A stretch of 64,000 nt of DNA from an uncultured Castellaniella sp. Its GTDB lineage: Bacteria > Pseudomonadota > Gammaproteobacteria > Burkholderiales > Burkholderiaceae_B. Position 1 is the stretch's first letter; each line of letters opens with the position of its first letter. The DNA lies in assembly GCF_937988725.1 (NCBI RefSeq), contig NZ_CALKHS010000010.1, positions 620,001 through 684,000 of the forward strand, written 5' to 3'. A program made the position numbers and the translations under genes. The notes beneath the pieces were generated by a model. The model was not told the origin of the DNA and searched no databases. It saw only the letters and a program-made list of their open reading frames with translations. Shown in pieces: positions 24,123-33,556 of the stretch.

Positions 24123-25703
24123 ATGTCTACCCTGCTCTCCCCTATCACGCGGCGGCGCATTGCCGCTGTGTCCCTCGCCGTCTTTCCGATCAGCGCCTGG
24201 ATGACTGCCGCCACCTACGGCAGCGGCATGACCTGGCAGGACTGGGATGGCCGCACAGCCTGGCATTTCGTGAAACTGACACCAGGCTATCCGCTGCTGT
24301 ACGGGGCGCTGGGCATCGGCCTGCTCGCCGCCCTGGCGTTGATCCTGTTCGTAGGCCGCACAGCGAAAACCGAAGGGTTTGAAGGTGCGGCGTACAAACG
24401 CTTTGTCCGGGGCACCCGCATGACCACAGCCAAACACCTGGCCAAGCTCTGCACCGAACCCGGTCAGCAACAGATCGACGTGGCAGGCATCCCGATGCCA
24501 ACCGCCAATGAAAACCTGCATCTGCTGGTCAGCGGGGCCACCGGGTCGGGCAAATCCGTGCTGCTGCGCAATATGGCGGCCTCCGTGCAGGCCCGATCAA
24601 CAAGCTCAGCCCGCAAACTGCTGCGCAATGACCGCATGATCGTCATTGATCCGAACGGCGACATGCTGAGCAAGTTCTGGCAACCCGGCGATGTGATCCT
24701 GAACCCGTATGACGCCCGCAGCGAAGGCTGGTCACTGTTCAACGAGGTGCGGGCCGACTACGACTGGAAGCACCTGGCGCGTTCCCTGGTCCCCATGAGC
24801 CAGGACAAAAACGCAGAGGAATGGAACGATTTTGGCCGTCTGCTGCTGCGCGAAACGGCGAAAAAGCTCTATCAGCTACAGGGCAAGAAAGCCCAGATCA
24901 TGGATCTGTTTCGCCTCTGCACCATCGAAGATCCCAAGACCCTCAAGCAATTCCTGGAAGGCACACTGGCAGAGTCCCTGTTTGTCGGTTCCAGTGAGGC
25001 CAGCAAGGCGCTGTCCTCGGCCCGATTCGTACTGTCCAACAAGCTGTCGGAACACACCAGCATGAAGCCTGGCCCATTTTCCATCCGCGGCTGGCTGGAT
25101 GATCCCCAGGCTGGCAACCTATATATCAACTGGCGCGAAGACATGATGCATGCCATGAAGCCGCTGGTATCGGCCTGGGTCGATGTGTTCATCACATCCA
25201 TTCTGTCCATGCCCGAACACACCGACAGGCGCTGGTGGCTGTTCATTGACGAACTGGCCAGCCTCGAAGGCCTGCCGTCGCTGGAGGCCGGGCTGACGAA
25301 AGGCCGCAAGAATGGGCTGCGCATCATCGCCGGATTGCAGAGCACATCCCAACTGGAACACATCTACGGGCGCACCATGGCCACTACCCTGCGGGCCAGC
25401 TTCCGCAACCTGGCGGTCCTGGGCGGATCGCGCACCGATCCGCAGACAGCCCGCGACATGAGCGAAAGCCTGGGCAAACATGAAGTCGAGCGCCCGAAAT
25501 TCAGTGTTAGCCGCAGTGTCGATCACCGCAACACCTCGGATAATATGGATCGGACGACTGAGGATGTGGTAACGGCAGCGCAGATTCAGGCACTGCCGGT
25601 GCTGGAGGGGTATGTGGCGATGGCGGGGGAGTTGCCGGTGGCTCGGGTGAAAATGCCGTATCGGCGATTTTTGAACAATTCTGAATCCTTTGTAGGGATC
25701 TAA
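24123..25703 (+). CDS. TrwB/VirD4-family coupling protein
   Basis: A 526-residue type IV coupling protein of TrwB/TraD type. Two N-terminal membrane helices (about 10-30 and 57-78) are followed by the ATPase domain with Walker A GATGSGKS at 138-145 and WWLFIDELASLEGLPSL as Walker B. It links the relaxosome to the secretion channel and pumps DNA. The companion relaxase lies 1.6 kb downstream, separated by a foreign-looking SIR2 gene. Confidence 0.92.
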   Translation: MSTLLSPITRRRIAAVSLAVFPISAWMTAATYGSGMTWQDWDGRTAWHFVKLTPGYPLLYGALGIGLLAALALILFVGRTAKTEGFEGAAYKRFVRGTRMTTAKHLAKLCTEPGQQQIDVAGIPMPTANENLHLLVSGATGSGKSVLLRNMAASVQARSTSSARKLLRNDRMIVIDPNGDMLSKFWQPGDVILNPYDARSEGWSLFNEVRADYDWKHLARSLVPMSQDKNAEEWNDFGRLLLRETAKKLYQLQGKKAQIMDLFRLCTIEDPKTLKQFLEGTLAESLFVGSSEASKALSSARFVLSNKLSEHTSMKPGPFSIRGWLDDPQAGNLYINWREDMMHAMKPLVSAWVDVFITSILSMPEHTDRRWWLFIDELASLEGLPSLEAGLTKGRKNGLRIIAGLQSTSQLEHIYGRTMATTLRASFRNLAVLGGSRTDPQTARDMSESLGKHEVERPKFSVSRSVDHRNTSDNMDRTTEDVVTAAQIQALPVLEGYVAMAGELPVARVKMPYRRFLNNSESFVGI

Positions 25704-25775
25704 TAGCCAATATCACGCCGAGAGACGCCAGATTATAAATAATTTCCAAAAATATAATTGATAGCGAGCGACTAA

Positions 25776-27200
25776 ATGCAAAAACTAACGGGGCTATTTT
25801 TGGGAGCTGGTGCCTCATACGAAGCGGGAATGCCGTTAGTGTGGGAGTTGACCAAAGAACTAAAAAATTGGCTAACTCCAGAAAAATTGAGGACATTGAA
25901 TCAAGGATGGCGCACACAAGGCGGCGGCTATCCGGATGAAGTAATAGATTCGTTTACTAGCGCACTGGAACGACCCGATTTGCATTACGAGGCCTTGCTT
26001 GGCTATCTTGAAACCCAATATCGACGACACCAACCAAATCAAGAACATTACCACGGCCTGTACTCATGGCTTGTCGAGATGGTGTACCACCTTTTATACG
26101 CTCGTCACATAAAGAATTTGGAATTTTTCCAAAAAACACTGCCATGGTATTCCGGAATACTCACCCTTGAAAACCGAAATTGTCCATTGTGGGTTTTTTC
26201 ATTAAATCACGACCTAATTATTGAATCGATAGCAGCGAAATTTGACATATCAATATACAGCGGATTCAGCGAACGAAAAATATCCTTACCCCGTCGAAAT
26301 CAAACAGGAGAGCAAATTGGAGAGCTGTTTGCACAAACACTCAGTGAAGATGAAATAAATGGGGCCTTGCATTTCCCAAACCCACCAAAAAAGGGAATAT
26401 ATTTATTGAAAATCCACGGAGCATTGGATGTTTTCGCCTATGAAGATGGAAAAAATCTACTAAAAATAACACCCAATGAAAATACTGTAGATTCACTCCT
26501 AGAATCACTTAGATCAGTAAATGAAGAGGTCTTTTATCCATTTCCTGGATCCCCCAACGGTCGAGCTAACACAATCAACGAAATAGCGTATGCAGACAAA
26601 TCTGGAGAAATGCAATTCTTGCGCCGCACTCTTCTAGCAGGAGCATATAAGTTCGACGCAAGGCAGTCCCAGGTACTTCCTCATGCTTTCCTAGAACAAT
26701 TCAAAACAAACATTAATTTTTTAACGTCGCTGATCTGTATAGGCTATGGCTTTGGTGATTTACATATCAATGCCGTAATTCGTGAATGGCTTGAACTCAC
26801 TTCAGATCGAAGATTAAAAATAGTCAATCCAGGAGTAACGGAGATTCCAGCATTCCTGCTTCATCTCGCCCCACAGATTGAAGTCATATCCAACAGCGCA
26901 ACAGATTATTTTGACTCCATCGGCAATATAACCCGCAATCAGCGAGAAAAACTAGAGAAAAGGCTCAGCGTTTGTATTCGCAGGCATGGCATAGATCAAG
27001 CCGTACAAAAAATGAATGATTTTTTTAAAGCTGACTTATCCACGAAAACAAAAGAATTAGCCAGCCTATTAAAAAAATCCCCCAACCTTTCTCTGGAAAA
27101 ATATCTTGAACTAACAAGCAAAGAGAAAGATTTGAATGTAGATGACGAGATGAATGACAAACTGAAGCGTCTAGTGGAATTTTTAGAAGGCGAACACTGA
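25776..27200 (+). CDS. SIR2-family (SIR2_2-like) protein, probable defence gene
   Basis: A 474-residue protein with the SIR2-like NAD-binding fold: GAGAS at residues 10-14, FSLNHDLIIE at 141-150 (the T-N-x-D-like site), IHGALD with the likely catalytic His at 214, and IGYGFGDLHIN at 322-332. This set matches SIR2_2-type proteins that act as NAD-depleting or nucleotide-sensing anti-phage effectors. The C-terminal about 110 residues are charged and helical. The gene is clearly AT-rich while both neighbours are GC-rich, and it splits the coupling-protein and relaxase genes, so it was probably inserted later. It is unpaired: no partner defence gene is seen. Confidence 0.82.
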   Translation: MQKLTGLFLGAGASYEAGMPLVWELTKELKNWLTPEKLRTLNQGWRTQGGGYPDEVIDSFTSALERPDLHYEALLGYLETQYRRHQPNQEHYHGLYSWLVEMVYHLLYARHIKNLEFFQKTLPWYSGILTLENRNCPLWVFSLNHDLIIESIAAKFDISIYSGFSERKISLPRRNQTGEQIGELFAQTLSEDEINGALHFPNPPKKGIYLLKIHGALDVFAYEDGKNLLKITPNENTVDSLLESLRSVNEEVFYPFPGSPNGRANTINEIAYADKSGEMQFLRRTLLAGAYKFDARQSQVLPHAFLEQFKTNINFLTSLICIGYGFGDLHINAVIREWLELTSDRRLKIVNPGVTEIPAFLLHLAPQIEVISNSATDYFDSIGNITRNQREKLEKRLSVCIRRHGIDQAVQKMNDFFKADLSTKTKELASLLKKSPNLSLEKYLELTSKEKDLNVDDEMNDKLKRLVEFLEGEH

Positions 27201-27229
27201 CAGGACCTAGGTTCTCTCTTTGCAGACAT

Positions 27230-27244
27230 CCACAGTTGCTGTGG
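27230..27244. promoter_or_regulatory. Palindrome upstream of the relaxase gene
   Basis: CCACAG and CTGTGG flank a 3-base TTG centre, in the 146-bp gap between the SIR2 gene and the relaxase. It may be an operator for relaxase expression. DnaA-box-like overlap (TCCACAG) is weak. Confidence 0.35.
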
Positions 27245-27346
27245 AAAACCCTGTGTAATCTCGCCCCCCCTTCTCCCAACAGCAAGCACTGACGCGACTT
27301 TCGCCTCCGCTGGCTGATCTTTAACCATCCCCATCCCGGAGCATCC

Positions 27347-30241
27347 ATGATCTCGCACAGCCAGATCTATCGGGTCCGTGCGGCCCTCGCTACCCACTAC
27401 TATGCCGACCAGGCCGATGACTACTACAGCCGTGACGGCAGCGCCGCCACTTGGCAGGGTGAAGGTGCCCGCCGCCTGGGCGCGGTTGGTGCCATTGACC
27501 CAGCCCGCTTCAAAGCGATGCTCCAGGGCGATTTTGGCCACGGGATCACGGCCAGTCAATCCGTGCGCAAAGATGCCAAAGCCCGTGCTGCGCTGGACCT
27601 GACCTTTGGTGCGCCCAAAAGCATCACGCTGCAGGCGCTGATCGGCGGTGACGAGCGCCTGATCCAGGCCAATGATGATGCCGTCGCCACGGCGCTGGCC
27701 TATGTGGAAAAGCACCTGGCCATGGGCCGACGCAAGGAAGGCGGCAAATCCCGTGTGGAACACACCGGCAATCTGATCATCGCCAAATTCCGCCATGAAA
27801 CCGCACGGCCCACGGAAGGCGCGGCCCCCGATCCCCATTTACATGTCCACGCCCTGCTGATGAATCTGACCCAGCGGGCCGATGGCCAATGGGTGGCGCT
27901 GTCCAATGAACAGATTTTTCAACTCCTGCGCGTCACGGATTCCATCTACCAGGCCACGCTGGAACGCAATGTCCGGACGCTGGGTTACGCCGTGCGCCAT
28001 GAGAAAAACCATATCGAACTGGCGCACATCAGCCGTCAGCAGGTCGAGTTTTTCAGCAAACGCAGCGCCGGGATTACGGCGGAGCTGGCCGCGCGCGGCA
28101 CCAGCCGCGACCAAGCCCCCCATGCACTGCGCCAGGGCATCAATCTGGCCCACCGGCAAGCCAAAGCCCAGGACATGAGCCACGCTGAACTGCATCAGAG
28201 CTGGAAGGAGGCCGCAGCCGCCATCGGCATCCAGTTTGGGCAGGCAGGACCACAGGCCCAGCCGCGACATGAAGCAGATCGATCTTCTCCACTGGTGGCC
28301 CAGGCATCGTTGACCTGGGCCATTTCGCATTTGGCCGAACGCGAATCGGTCATGCCCTTGGCCGATCTGCTGCAACAGGCCGTGCGCCATGCCGGGGGTC
28401 ATACCGACGTGACCAGCATCCAGGCCGTCATCCAGGCACAGGTCCAGGCAGGCACACTGATCCGCGAAGCGCCCCACTACCGCAGCACCCAGGACACCCA
28501 GGCGGCACCCATGACCCGTGAGGGCTGGGCCGCAGAAGTTGTGCGCCTGAGCGGATCGTCGCACGAGTCTGCCTTGCAGCTCGTAGACCAGGCCATTGCC
28601 CAGGGACGGTTGCTGATGGAAAGCCCGCGCTACGCCACCCGGCAGGCGCATGAAGCTGAATCCCGCATCCTGGCGACGGAACAGGCCGGGCGCGGCACCT
28701 GGCTGGCCGCCCTGCCCGCCCAGGCTATCGAAACCGGGCTGGATGCCCGTCTGACGGCAGGGCAACGTGAGGCGGTCATGCTGATCACCACGGACGCCAA
28801 CCAGATCAGCGGCATCCAGGGGTTAGCCGGTACAGGTAAATCCTTCGCCCTGCAGAACGCCCAGACCGTACTGCAACAGCACCACCGGGCCTTGGTAGCA
28901 CTGGCCCCCTACGGCAACATGGTGCGCAATCTGCGTAACGATGGCGTCCAGGCCAATACCGTCGCCTCGGTGCTGGCCGCCCGTGACAAACGCAGCTTCA
29001 CGGACCGCCTGGGGCCGCACACCGTGGTGGTCATTGATGAGGCCGGGGTGGTGCCCGTGCGCCAGATGGACAAACTGCTGGCGCTGATCCAGCCGACCGG
29101 GGCCAAAATGGTGCTGCTGGGCGACACGGCACAGACCAAGGCCATCGAGGCGGGCCGCGCCTTTGCCATGATGCAGGAGCAGGGCATGAAAACCGTACTC
29201 ATGGGCGACATCCAGCGCCAGCAGTCCGAACGGCTGCGCCAGGCCGTGCAACTGGCCGCCACCGGCCAAGCCAGCCAGTCCCTGCCGCTGCTGGATCAGG
29301 TACTGACCATCCCCGATCAGTTCGACGTGGATGAGCACGGCCACAAGACCCGCGATAGCTCTGACCGCTATGAGGCCATTGCCCAAGCCTATGTCTCGCT
29401 GCCTGAACGCGAACAGGCCAGTACGCTGGTCGTCACCGGCACCAACGCTTCGCGCCAGGCCATCAATGCCCGCATCCATGCGCTGCGCGGCCTAGAGGGC
29501 AAAGGCCAGCGTTACCGGCTGCTGGCCCGCCATGACACCACCCGCGCCCAGCGCAGCGTGGCCCGCTACTACACGGTGGGCGATATCGTGGTGCCCGAAC
29601 GGGATTACCAATGCGGCCTGAAACGCGGTGAACGCTATCGCGTCATCGGCATGCCCCAGTATGACCGCATTACGGTGGCGCCGCTGCGCCCGGACGCAGC
29701 CGACCAGCCCCCCATCGACATCATCCCCAGGACGATGAGCCGCCTGTCGGTCTATCACCTGAACGAATCGGAGTTATCCGTAGGGGATCAGGTCCGTATC
29801 ACGCGCAATGATGCCCGCCATGATCTGGTCAACGGACAACTGGCCAAGGTGGTCGAGGTCCAGGCCGACCGCATCACCATCGCGGCAGGCAACCGGCACA
29901 TCACCCTGCCCGCCGACCAGCCGCTGCACCTGGACTATGCCTATACCAGCACCGCGCACAGCGCCCAGGGGCTGACCTGCGACCGGGTGCTGTACAACGC
30001 AGAAAGTTTCAGCCGCACCACGGCCCAGGACACCTATTACGTCAGTATTTCGCGGGAACGGCATGCCGTCACGGTCTTCACCGACGATGCGGAAAAACTG
30101 CCCGAACGGGTGGACCGGCAGGGATACAAAGGGCTGGCGCATGACCTGGTGCAAGCGCAGATGGCGCACCCCGTCATGCAGCCACATGAACCGCAAACCG
30201 TCCTCGATGCACAGCCGGCCCCAGCCCTCGAAATCGAATGA
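27347..30241 (+). CDS. MOBF relaxase-helicase (TrwC-like)
   Basis: A 964-residue protein. The N-terminal relaxase domain has the paired tyrosines Y18-Y19 and Y26-Y27 (TrwC uses Y18 and Y26) and the metal-binding HLHVH at 164-168. The C-terminal half is a superfamily-1 helicase: GLAGTGKS at 492-499 and VVVIDEAGVVPV as Walker B, with AYTSTAHSAQGLTCD as a later motif. It nicks oriT, stays attached to the 5' end and unwinds the DNA. A start site GGAG lies 8 bases upstream. Confidence 0.93.
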   Translation: MISHSQIYRVRAALATHYYADQADDYYSRDGSAATWQGEGARRLGAVGAIDPARFKAMLQGDFGHGITASQSVRKDAKARAALDLTFGAPKSITLQALIGGDERLIQANDDAVATALAYVEKHLAMGRRKEGGKSRVEHTGNLIIAKFRHETARPTEGAAPDPHLHVHALLMNLTQRADGQWVALSNEQIFQLLRVTDSIYQATLERNVRTLGYAVRHEKNHIELAHISRQQVEFFSKRSAGITAELAARGTSRDQAPHALRQGINLAHRQAKAQDMSHAELHQSWKEAAAAIGIQFGQAGPQAQPRHEADRSSPLVAQASLTWAISHLAERESVMPLADLLQQAVRHAGGHTDVTSIQAVIQAQVQAGTLIREAPHYRSTQDTQAAPMTREGWAAEVVRLSGSSHESALQLVDQAIAQGRLLMESPRYATRQAHEAESRILATEQAGRGTWLAALPAQAIETGLDARLTAGQREAVMLITTDANQISGIQGLAGTGKSFALQNAQTVLQQHHRALVALAPYGNMVRNLRNDGVQANTVASVLAARDKRSFTDRLGPHTVVVIDEAGVVPVRQMDKLLALIQPTGAKMVLLGDTAQTKAIEAGRAFAMMQEQGMKTVLMGDIQRQQSERLRQAVQLAATGQASQSLPLLDQVLTIPDQFDVDEHGHKTRDSSDRYEAIAQAYVSLPEREQASTLVVTGTNASRQAINARIHALRGLEGKGQRYRLLARHDTTRAQRSVARYYTVGDIVVPERDYQCGLKRGERYRVIGMPQYDRITVAPLRPDAADQPPIDIIPRTMSRLSVYHLNESELSVGDQVRITRNDARHDLVNGQLAKVVEVQADRITIAAGNRHITLPADQPLHLDYAYTSTAHSAQGLTCDRVLYNAESFSRTTAQDTYYVSISRERHAVTVFTDDAEKLPERVDRQGYKGLAHDLVQAQMAHPVMQPHEPQTVLDAQPAPALEIE

Positions 30242-30729
30242 CACCAGCCTGTCTGCCATCCGTCCCCAGACTGTCGCGCTGAAGTCCCCAGGCAGTATTG
30301 CTCATGCCCTGCGCGTGTCGCAGCAATGTCGCCGCATTGTCTCTCTCATGTCCCAAGGGTGCCTCTAACCCAGCATTTACCCAGGTAGCACATCCGTCTA
30401 CGGCGCTTTAGGCCACGGCTGTGGCCGCCAGTTCCGCCGATAGACCAATGCTTTAGGTGATTGCGGTGCCCTATGTGTTCCACAATCCAGGAATCGGCCC
30501 AATCCCCGCAAACCCTTGGTGGTCAAGGCTTTTCGGCTCCCCGCCAGGGGTGCGTCATGTGTGGGACGTTTAAGGCCACAAATGAGCGTCAGCGAATTTG
30601 GGGACAAATGGCCCAGCCTGACCGGAAACCGGGCAGGCAGCGTCACCCAGCAGGGACCCAGGCGCAGCCTGGGACAAGCGCACCAGGCAGACAGAAACCC
30701 GCCACCAAAGCACGGCAACGGGCAGATGC
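30242..30729. other. oriT: Candidate oriT region
   Basis: No convincing gene is found in these 488 bp. Near 30309-30323 is a CTGCG/CGCAG hairpin; CAATG (30324-30328) and CATTG (30335-30339) form a second, and the strand then reads CATTGTCT to 30342. This resembles the R388 nic region, in which TATTGTCT precedes the nick. All leading-region genes to the right point towards this gap, as expected if transfer begins here on the plus strand. The call is an inference. Confidence 0.4.
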
Positions 30730-30752
30730 AAAAAGGGCCGCAGAAGCGACCC
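30730..30752 (-). terminator. Rho-independent terminator after parB-like gene
   Basis: On the minus strand the arms GGGTCGC and GCGGCCC (one wobble pair) with a TTCT loop are followed by five T. It is placed 14 bases beyond the parB-like stop and would end the leading-region transcript just before the candidate oriT. Confidence 0.65.
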
Positions 30753-30765
30753 GGTGAACGGCGGG

Positions 30766-32727
30766 TTATGCCTCAAGGGCAGGGTCTGGGGATTTGATCC
30801 GCATCGGCTCCGGCACCCAATGCTTACCGGCCAGGGCCAGGGCGGCGGCATCGACGGCGGCGCCCTTCTTCATCGCGGCCAGGGGCAGTGCAGCATCCGC
30901 GCCTGCGCCCTCGGTGACAACCTGGGCAATCATGCCCTTGCTGACATGCTGCAGAAAACTCGGTCTGGTGGGTTCCCACCATTGGACGATGTCGGTTCCT
31001 GCGGTCGCAGCCAGGACATCAAGCGGCGTCGCCTGATCGGTGTCCTGGTGCTGGACGCCCTGCACCGTTCCGGCAATGCAAAACGCCAGCAGTTCAACCA
31101 GGGTTTGCTGATCCTGGGCCAGCGCCCAGGCCAGGGCATCGGACGTCACCTGCCCCTGGTCCGTCGGCAGGATGTCCAACCAGTGCTGGCGCATGTCGCT
31201 CATGACTTTTGCGGCCTTGCTGTCGGCATAATCCGGCGCGTGGGTATCGAGGGCTTCACCGCGTAGCGACACCCCCAGTCCAAACCCCCGCGCCCACCCC
31301 GGCCCCAGCGTTTCCTGGGCAAGCTGGGCGACCAGGACGGCCAGCGCGATGGCGGGTTTCCCGGCCAGATCAGCAGCAACCGCGCCAACTTTGTTGGCCG
31401 TCAACTGGCGTATGAGGCGTTCGGAATACGCGGGCCGGGTCGTCGGCGCTGGCAACGAGGTGCGCAGCGCCACCGCATCGCCGCCCTCGCCTGCTGCGGT
31501 CTGTGCAGCCGCCTGCACGGCGCGGCGATCCTCGGGCCGAATCAAACCATACGTGGTGTTCAGTTCTCCGCTGTGGTCGATGTAGACGCCAACACCGGCG
31601 ATTTTCTTCGCTTCGTCGGGCCAGACCTTGGCGGCATCGGTGATGGCAGCGCGTTGGTCTTTCAGCGTTTCCAGTTCCTCATTCATCTGATCCCAGGCGT
31701 CCCCGCAGTCCTCATCGGCCTCCGCCAGCACATCCATGTCGTGATCCAGCACATCAATGCGTTTCGTCAGGGCCTTGACCTGGGCGGCTTCGCCTTTCGT
31801 CAGCTCGCGGGGTTCTGCATAGACGCGCCCATATTTGCTGCTGTAGCCAGCCCAGCCCGCCTCATCGAATGACAGCGCCGTTTCAATCCAGGCCCAGCCG
31901 TCACCCAACCGCGTCAGATCGGTCTGCATCTTGTCGGTTGCGACGGCTTTCAGAATGTCGGGATCGTGCAGGTAGATGCTGCGCAAATCGCCACCATCAG
32001 CAAATAGGTCTTGGGTCACCCGGCCCCCAGCCGCCTCATAGGCGTCCAGCCCGACATACTTGGCCAGGGCACGGTCGGCGGTCCAGGCCTCATCCATCAG
32101 ACCCTGACGGATGTGGGATGGCTGGGTGTTTTTCCTGTCCCAGCGATCCATACGCGCCCACAACTCCCGCTGCCGGTCCTGGTCGTCGGTGATCGCAAAG
32201 GCCATGAGGACCGATAAGCTCATCTCGTCATCCCGGTATGCCTGCAACAACTCGGGGGCGACATGAGCCAGCTTCATACGGCCCCGGACATAGTTTGCTT
32301 GTTTCCCGAATCGGGCGGCGACATCCTCGATGGTGCTGCCCTGGTCGATCAATCCCGCGAACGCTTCAAACTCATCGGCGGGGTGCATGTCCTCGCGCAG
32401 GGTGTTTTCGGCAAGGGAGGCTTCCAGCCCTTGGGTGTTGGGAACGATCAGCACCGGGACGGGCCGATCTTCGGGCCACCGACCATCGGTCATCAGTAAC
32501 TGGATTGCGGCCCAGCGTCGGCCCCCGGCGACTACTTCATACTGGCCACGCTTCTTGCTTTTCACAACAACCAGGTTTTGCAGCAGACCGCCCTGGGCGG
32601 CGATGGATTCGGCCAACTCAGCCAAGGGCTGCTGCCCCGGTTTTTTGCGGGCCTGGTAGCGTTCCGACAGGATGAGGTGCTTGGGCAGGATCTCAGTGCG
32701 GCCAGCGGTGGGCAGTGTCGTGGTCAT
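30766..32727 (-). CDS. ParB/RepB/Spo0J-family protein
   Basis: A 653-residue protein, much longer than chromosomal ParB. The N-terminal part has LAESIAAQGGLLQNLVVVK and GGRRWAAIQ, then ASLAENTLREDMHPADEFEAF, which are ParB nuclease-fold/CTPase boxes, followed by an HTH (STIEDVAARFGKQANYVRGRM). The remaining 400 residues are typical of large ParB-like proteins in plasmid leading regions. No parA partner is adjacent, so a role in partition is doubtful. The ATG at 32727 is preferred because GAGGG precedes it. Confidence 0.82.
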   Translation of the reverse strand: MTTTLPTAGRTEILPKHLILSERYQARKKPGQQPLAELAESIAAQGGLLQNLVVVKSKKRGQYEVVAGGRRWAAIQLLMTDGRWPEDRPVPVLIVPNTQGLEASLAENTLREDMHPADEFEAFAGLIDQGSTIEDVAARFGKQANYVRGRMKLAHVAPELLQAYRDDEMSLSVLMAFAITDDQDRQRELWARMDRWDRKNTQPSHIRQGLMDEAWTADRALAKYVGLDAYEAAGGRVTQDLFADGGDLRSIYLHDPDILKAVATDKMQTDLTRLGDGWAWIETALSFDEAGWAGYSSKYGRVYAEPRELTKGEAAQVKALTKRIDVLDHDMDVLAEADEDCGDAWDQMNEELETLKDQRAAITDAAKVWPDEAKKIAGVGVYIDHSGELNTTYGLIRPEDRRAVQAAAQTAAGEGGDAVALRTSLPAPTTRPAYSERLIRQLTANKVGAVAADLAGKPAIALAVLVAQLAQETLGPGWARGFGLGVSLRGEALDTHAPDYADSKAAKVMSDMRQHWLDILPTDQGQVTSDALAWALAQDQQTLVELLAFCIAGTVQGVQHQDTDQATPLDVLAATAGTDIVQWWEPTRPSFLQHVSKGMIAQVVTEGAGADAALPLAAMKKGAAVDAAALALAGKHWVPEPMRIKSPDPALEA

Positions 32728-32741
32728 GGTGTCGGCCCTCA

Positions 32742-32897
32742 TCAGTGGATGGTCTTGGATTCATGCGCGGCAGGCTGGCGCAACAGCTTGACCAGCGCCG
32801 CGATGTCGCGGCCCTTGAGCGCCGGCAGGCGCATGGGCGTATGCGAGTTGTGGACGGCCCGCACATAAATATCGAGTTTGGTAAGATCGTGTTTCAT
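32742..32897 (-). CDS. Small protein (51 aa) ahead of the parB-like gene
   Basis: A short frame reading MKHDLTKLDIYVRAVHNSHT and ending HESKTIH, preceded by GAGGGAG. Its TGA (32744-32742) abuts the following frame, so it appears to be coupled with the parB-like gene. No family is recognised; it is reported because it has a good ribosome-binding site and lies in a tight leading-region operon. Confidence 0.5.
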   Translation of the reverse strand: MKHDLTKLDIYVRAVHNSHTPMRLPALKGRDIAALVKLLRQPAAHESKTIH

Positions 32898-32931
32898 CGC
32901 TAATGCTCCCTCAAATGGTGTAGCGGTGTGT

Positions 32932-32972
32932 GCCCCTGGATCGGTTGCCGCCGCCCAGGGGCTTTTAGTTTT
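32932..32972 (+). terminator. Terminator on the plus strand between ssb and small gene
   Basis: Arms GCCCCTGG (32932-32939) and CCAGGGGC (32955-32962), then TTTTAGTTTT. The T-rich tract is on the plus strand, so it would stop rightward transcription entering the leading region rather than the ssb transcript itself. On the minus strand it is only a hairpin. Confidence 0.55.
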
Positions 32973-32980
32973 CAGTCGGA

Positions 32981-33472
32981 TTAGAACGGGATGTCGCTCG
33001 GATCGTCGGCCAGATTGCTGGCCGCAGGCTGCGCAGCAGGTGCGGCGCTGCGCCCACCCCGTTTACGCGACTGTGCGGGCTTGCTGGTCTTGGGGCCATC
33101 CTGGCCCGCATCGTCACCCGCAGCGGGGCCACCCTCACGGCCACCCAGCATCTGCATCTGATCGGCCACGATTTCGGTGCTGTAGCGGTCCGCGCCGGTT
33201 TCCTTGTCTTGCCATTTGCGGGTTTTCAGACGGCCCTCGATGTAGACGGAACGGCCCTTCTTCAAATACTCGCCCGCGATTTCGGCCAGGCGGTTGTAGA
33301 ACACCACCCGATGCCATTCTGTTTCCTCGCGCTTCTCGCCCGTGGCCTTGTCCTTCCATTGGGTCATCGTGGCAATCGAAGCATTGCAGATCGCGGCACC
33401 GTCCGGGCTGTAGCGCACTTCGGGATCGCGGCCCAGGTTGCCGATGAGGATGACTTTGTTGACTGATGCCAT
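32981..33472 (-). CDS. ssb: Single-stranded DNA-binding protein
   Basis: A 163-residue SSB: MASVNKVILIGNLGRDPEVR opening, EWHRVVFYNRLAEIAGEYLKKG core and KGRSVYIEGRLKTRKW. The C-terminal tail ends DDPSDIPF, the acidic tip used to bind partner proteins. Plasmid-coded SSBs are leading-region genes expressed early in the recipient to protect incoming single strands. AAGGAGAAACACC gives a strong start. Confidence 0.95.
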   Translation of the reverse strand: MASVNKVILIGNLGRDPEVRYSPDGAAICNASIATMTQWKDKATGEKREETEWHRVVFYNRLAEIAGEYLKKGRSVYIEGRLKTRKWQDKETGADRYSTEIVADQMQMLGGREGGPAAGDDAGQDGPKTSKPAQSRKRGGRSAAPAAQPAASNLADDPSDIPF

Positions 33473-33556
33473 GGTGTTTCTCCTTGCTTTCCGTGGTTGG
33501 GATTTCAGCGACAGCCGCTGTCAATGCTCCGCACCGCGAAGCATTGGCCGGGGTTG

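Noticed and set aside
30461..30757. 98-codon frame between relaxase and parB-like gene
   Set aside because: No ribosome-binding site or family pattern, and the terminator of the parB-like gene lies within it; treated as part of the candidate oriT region.
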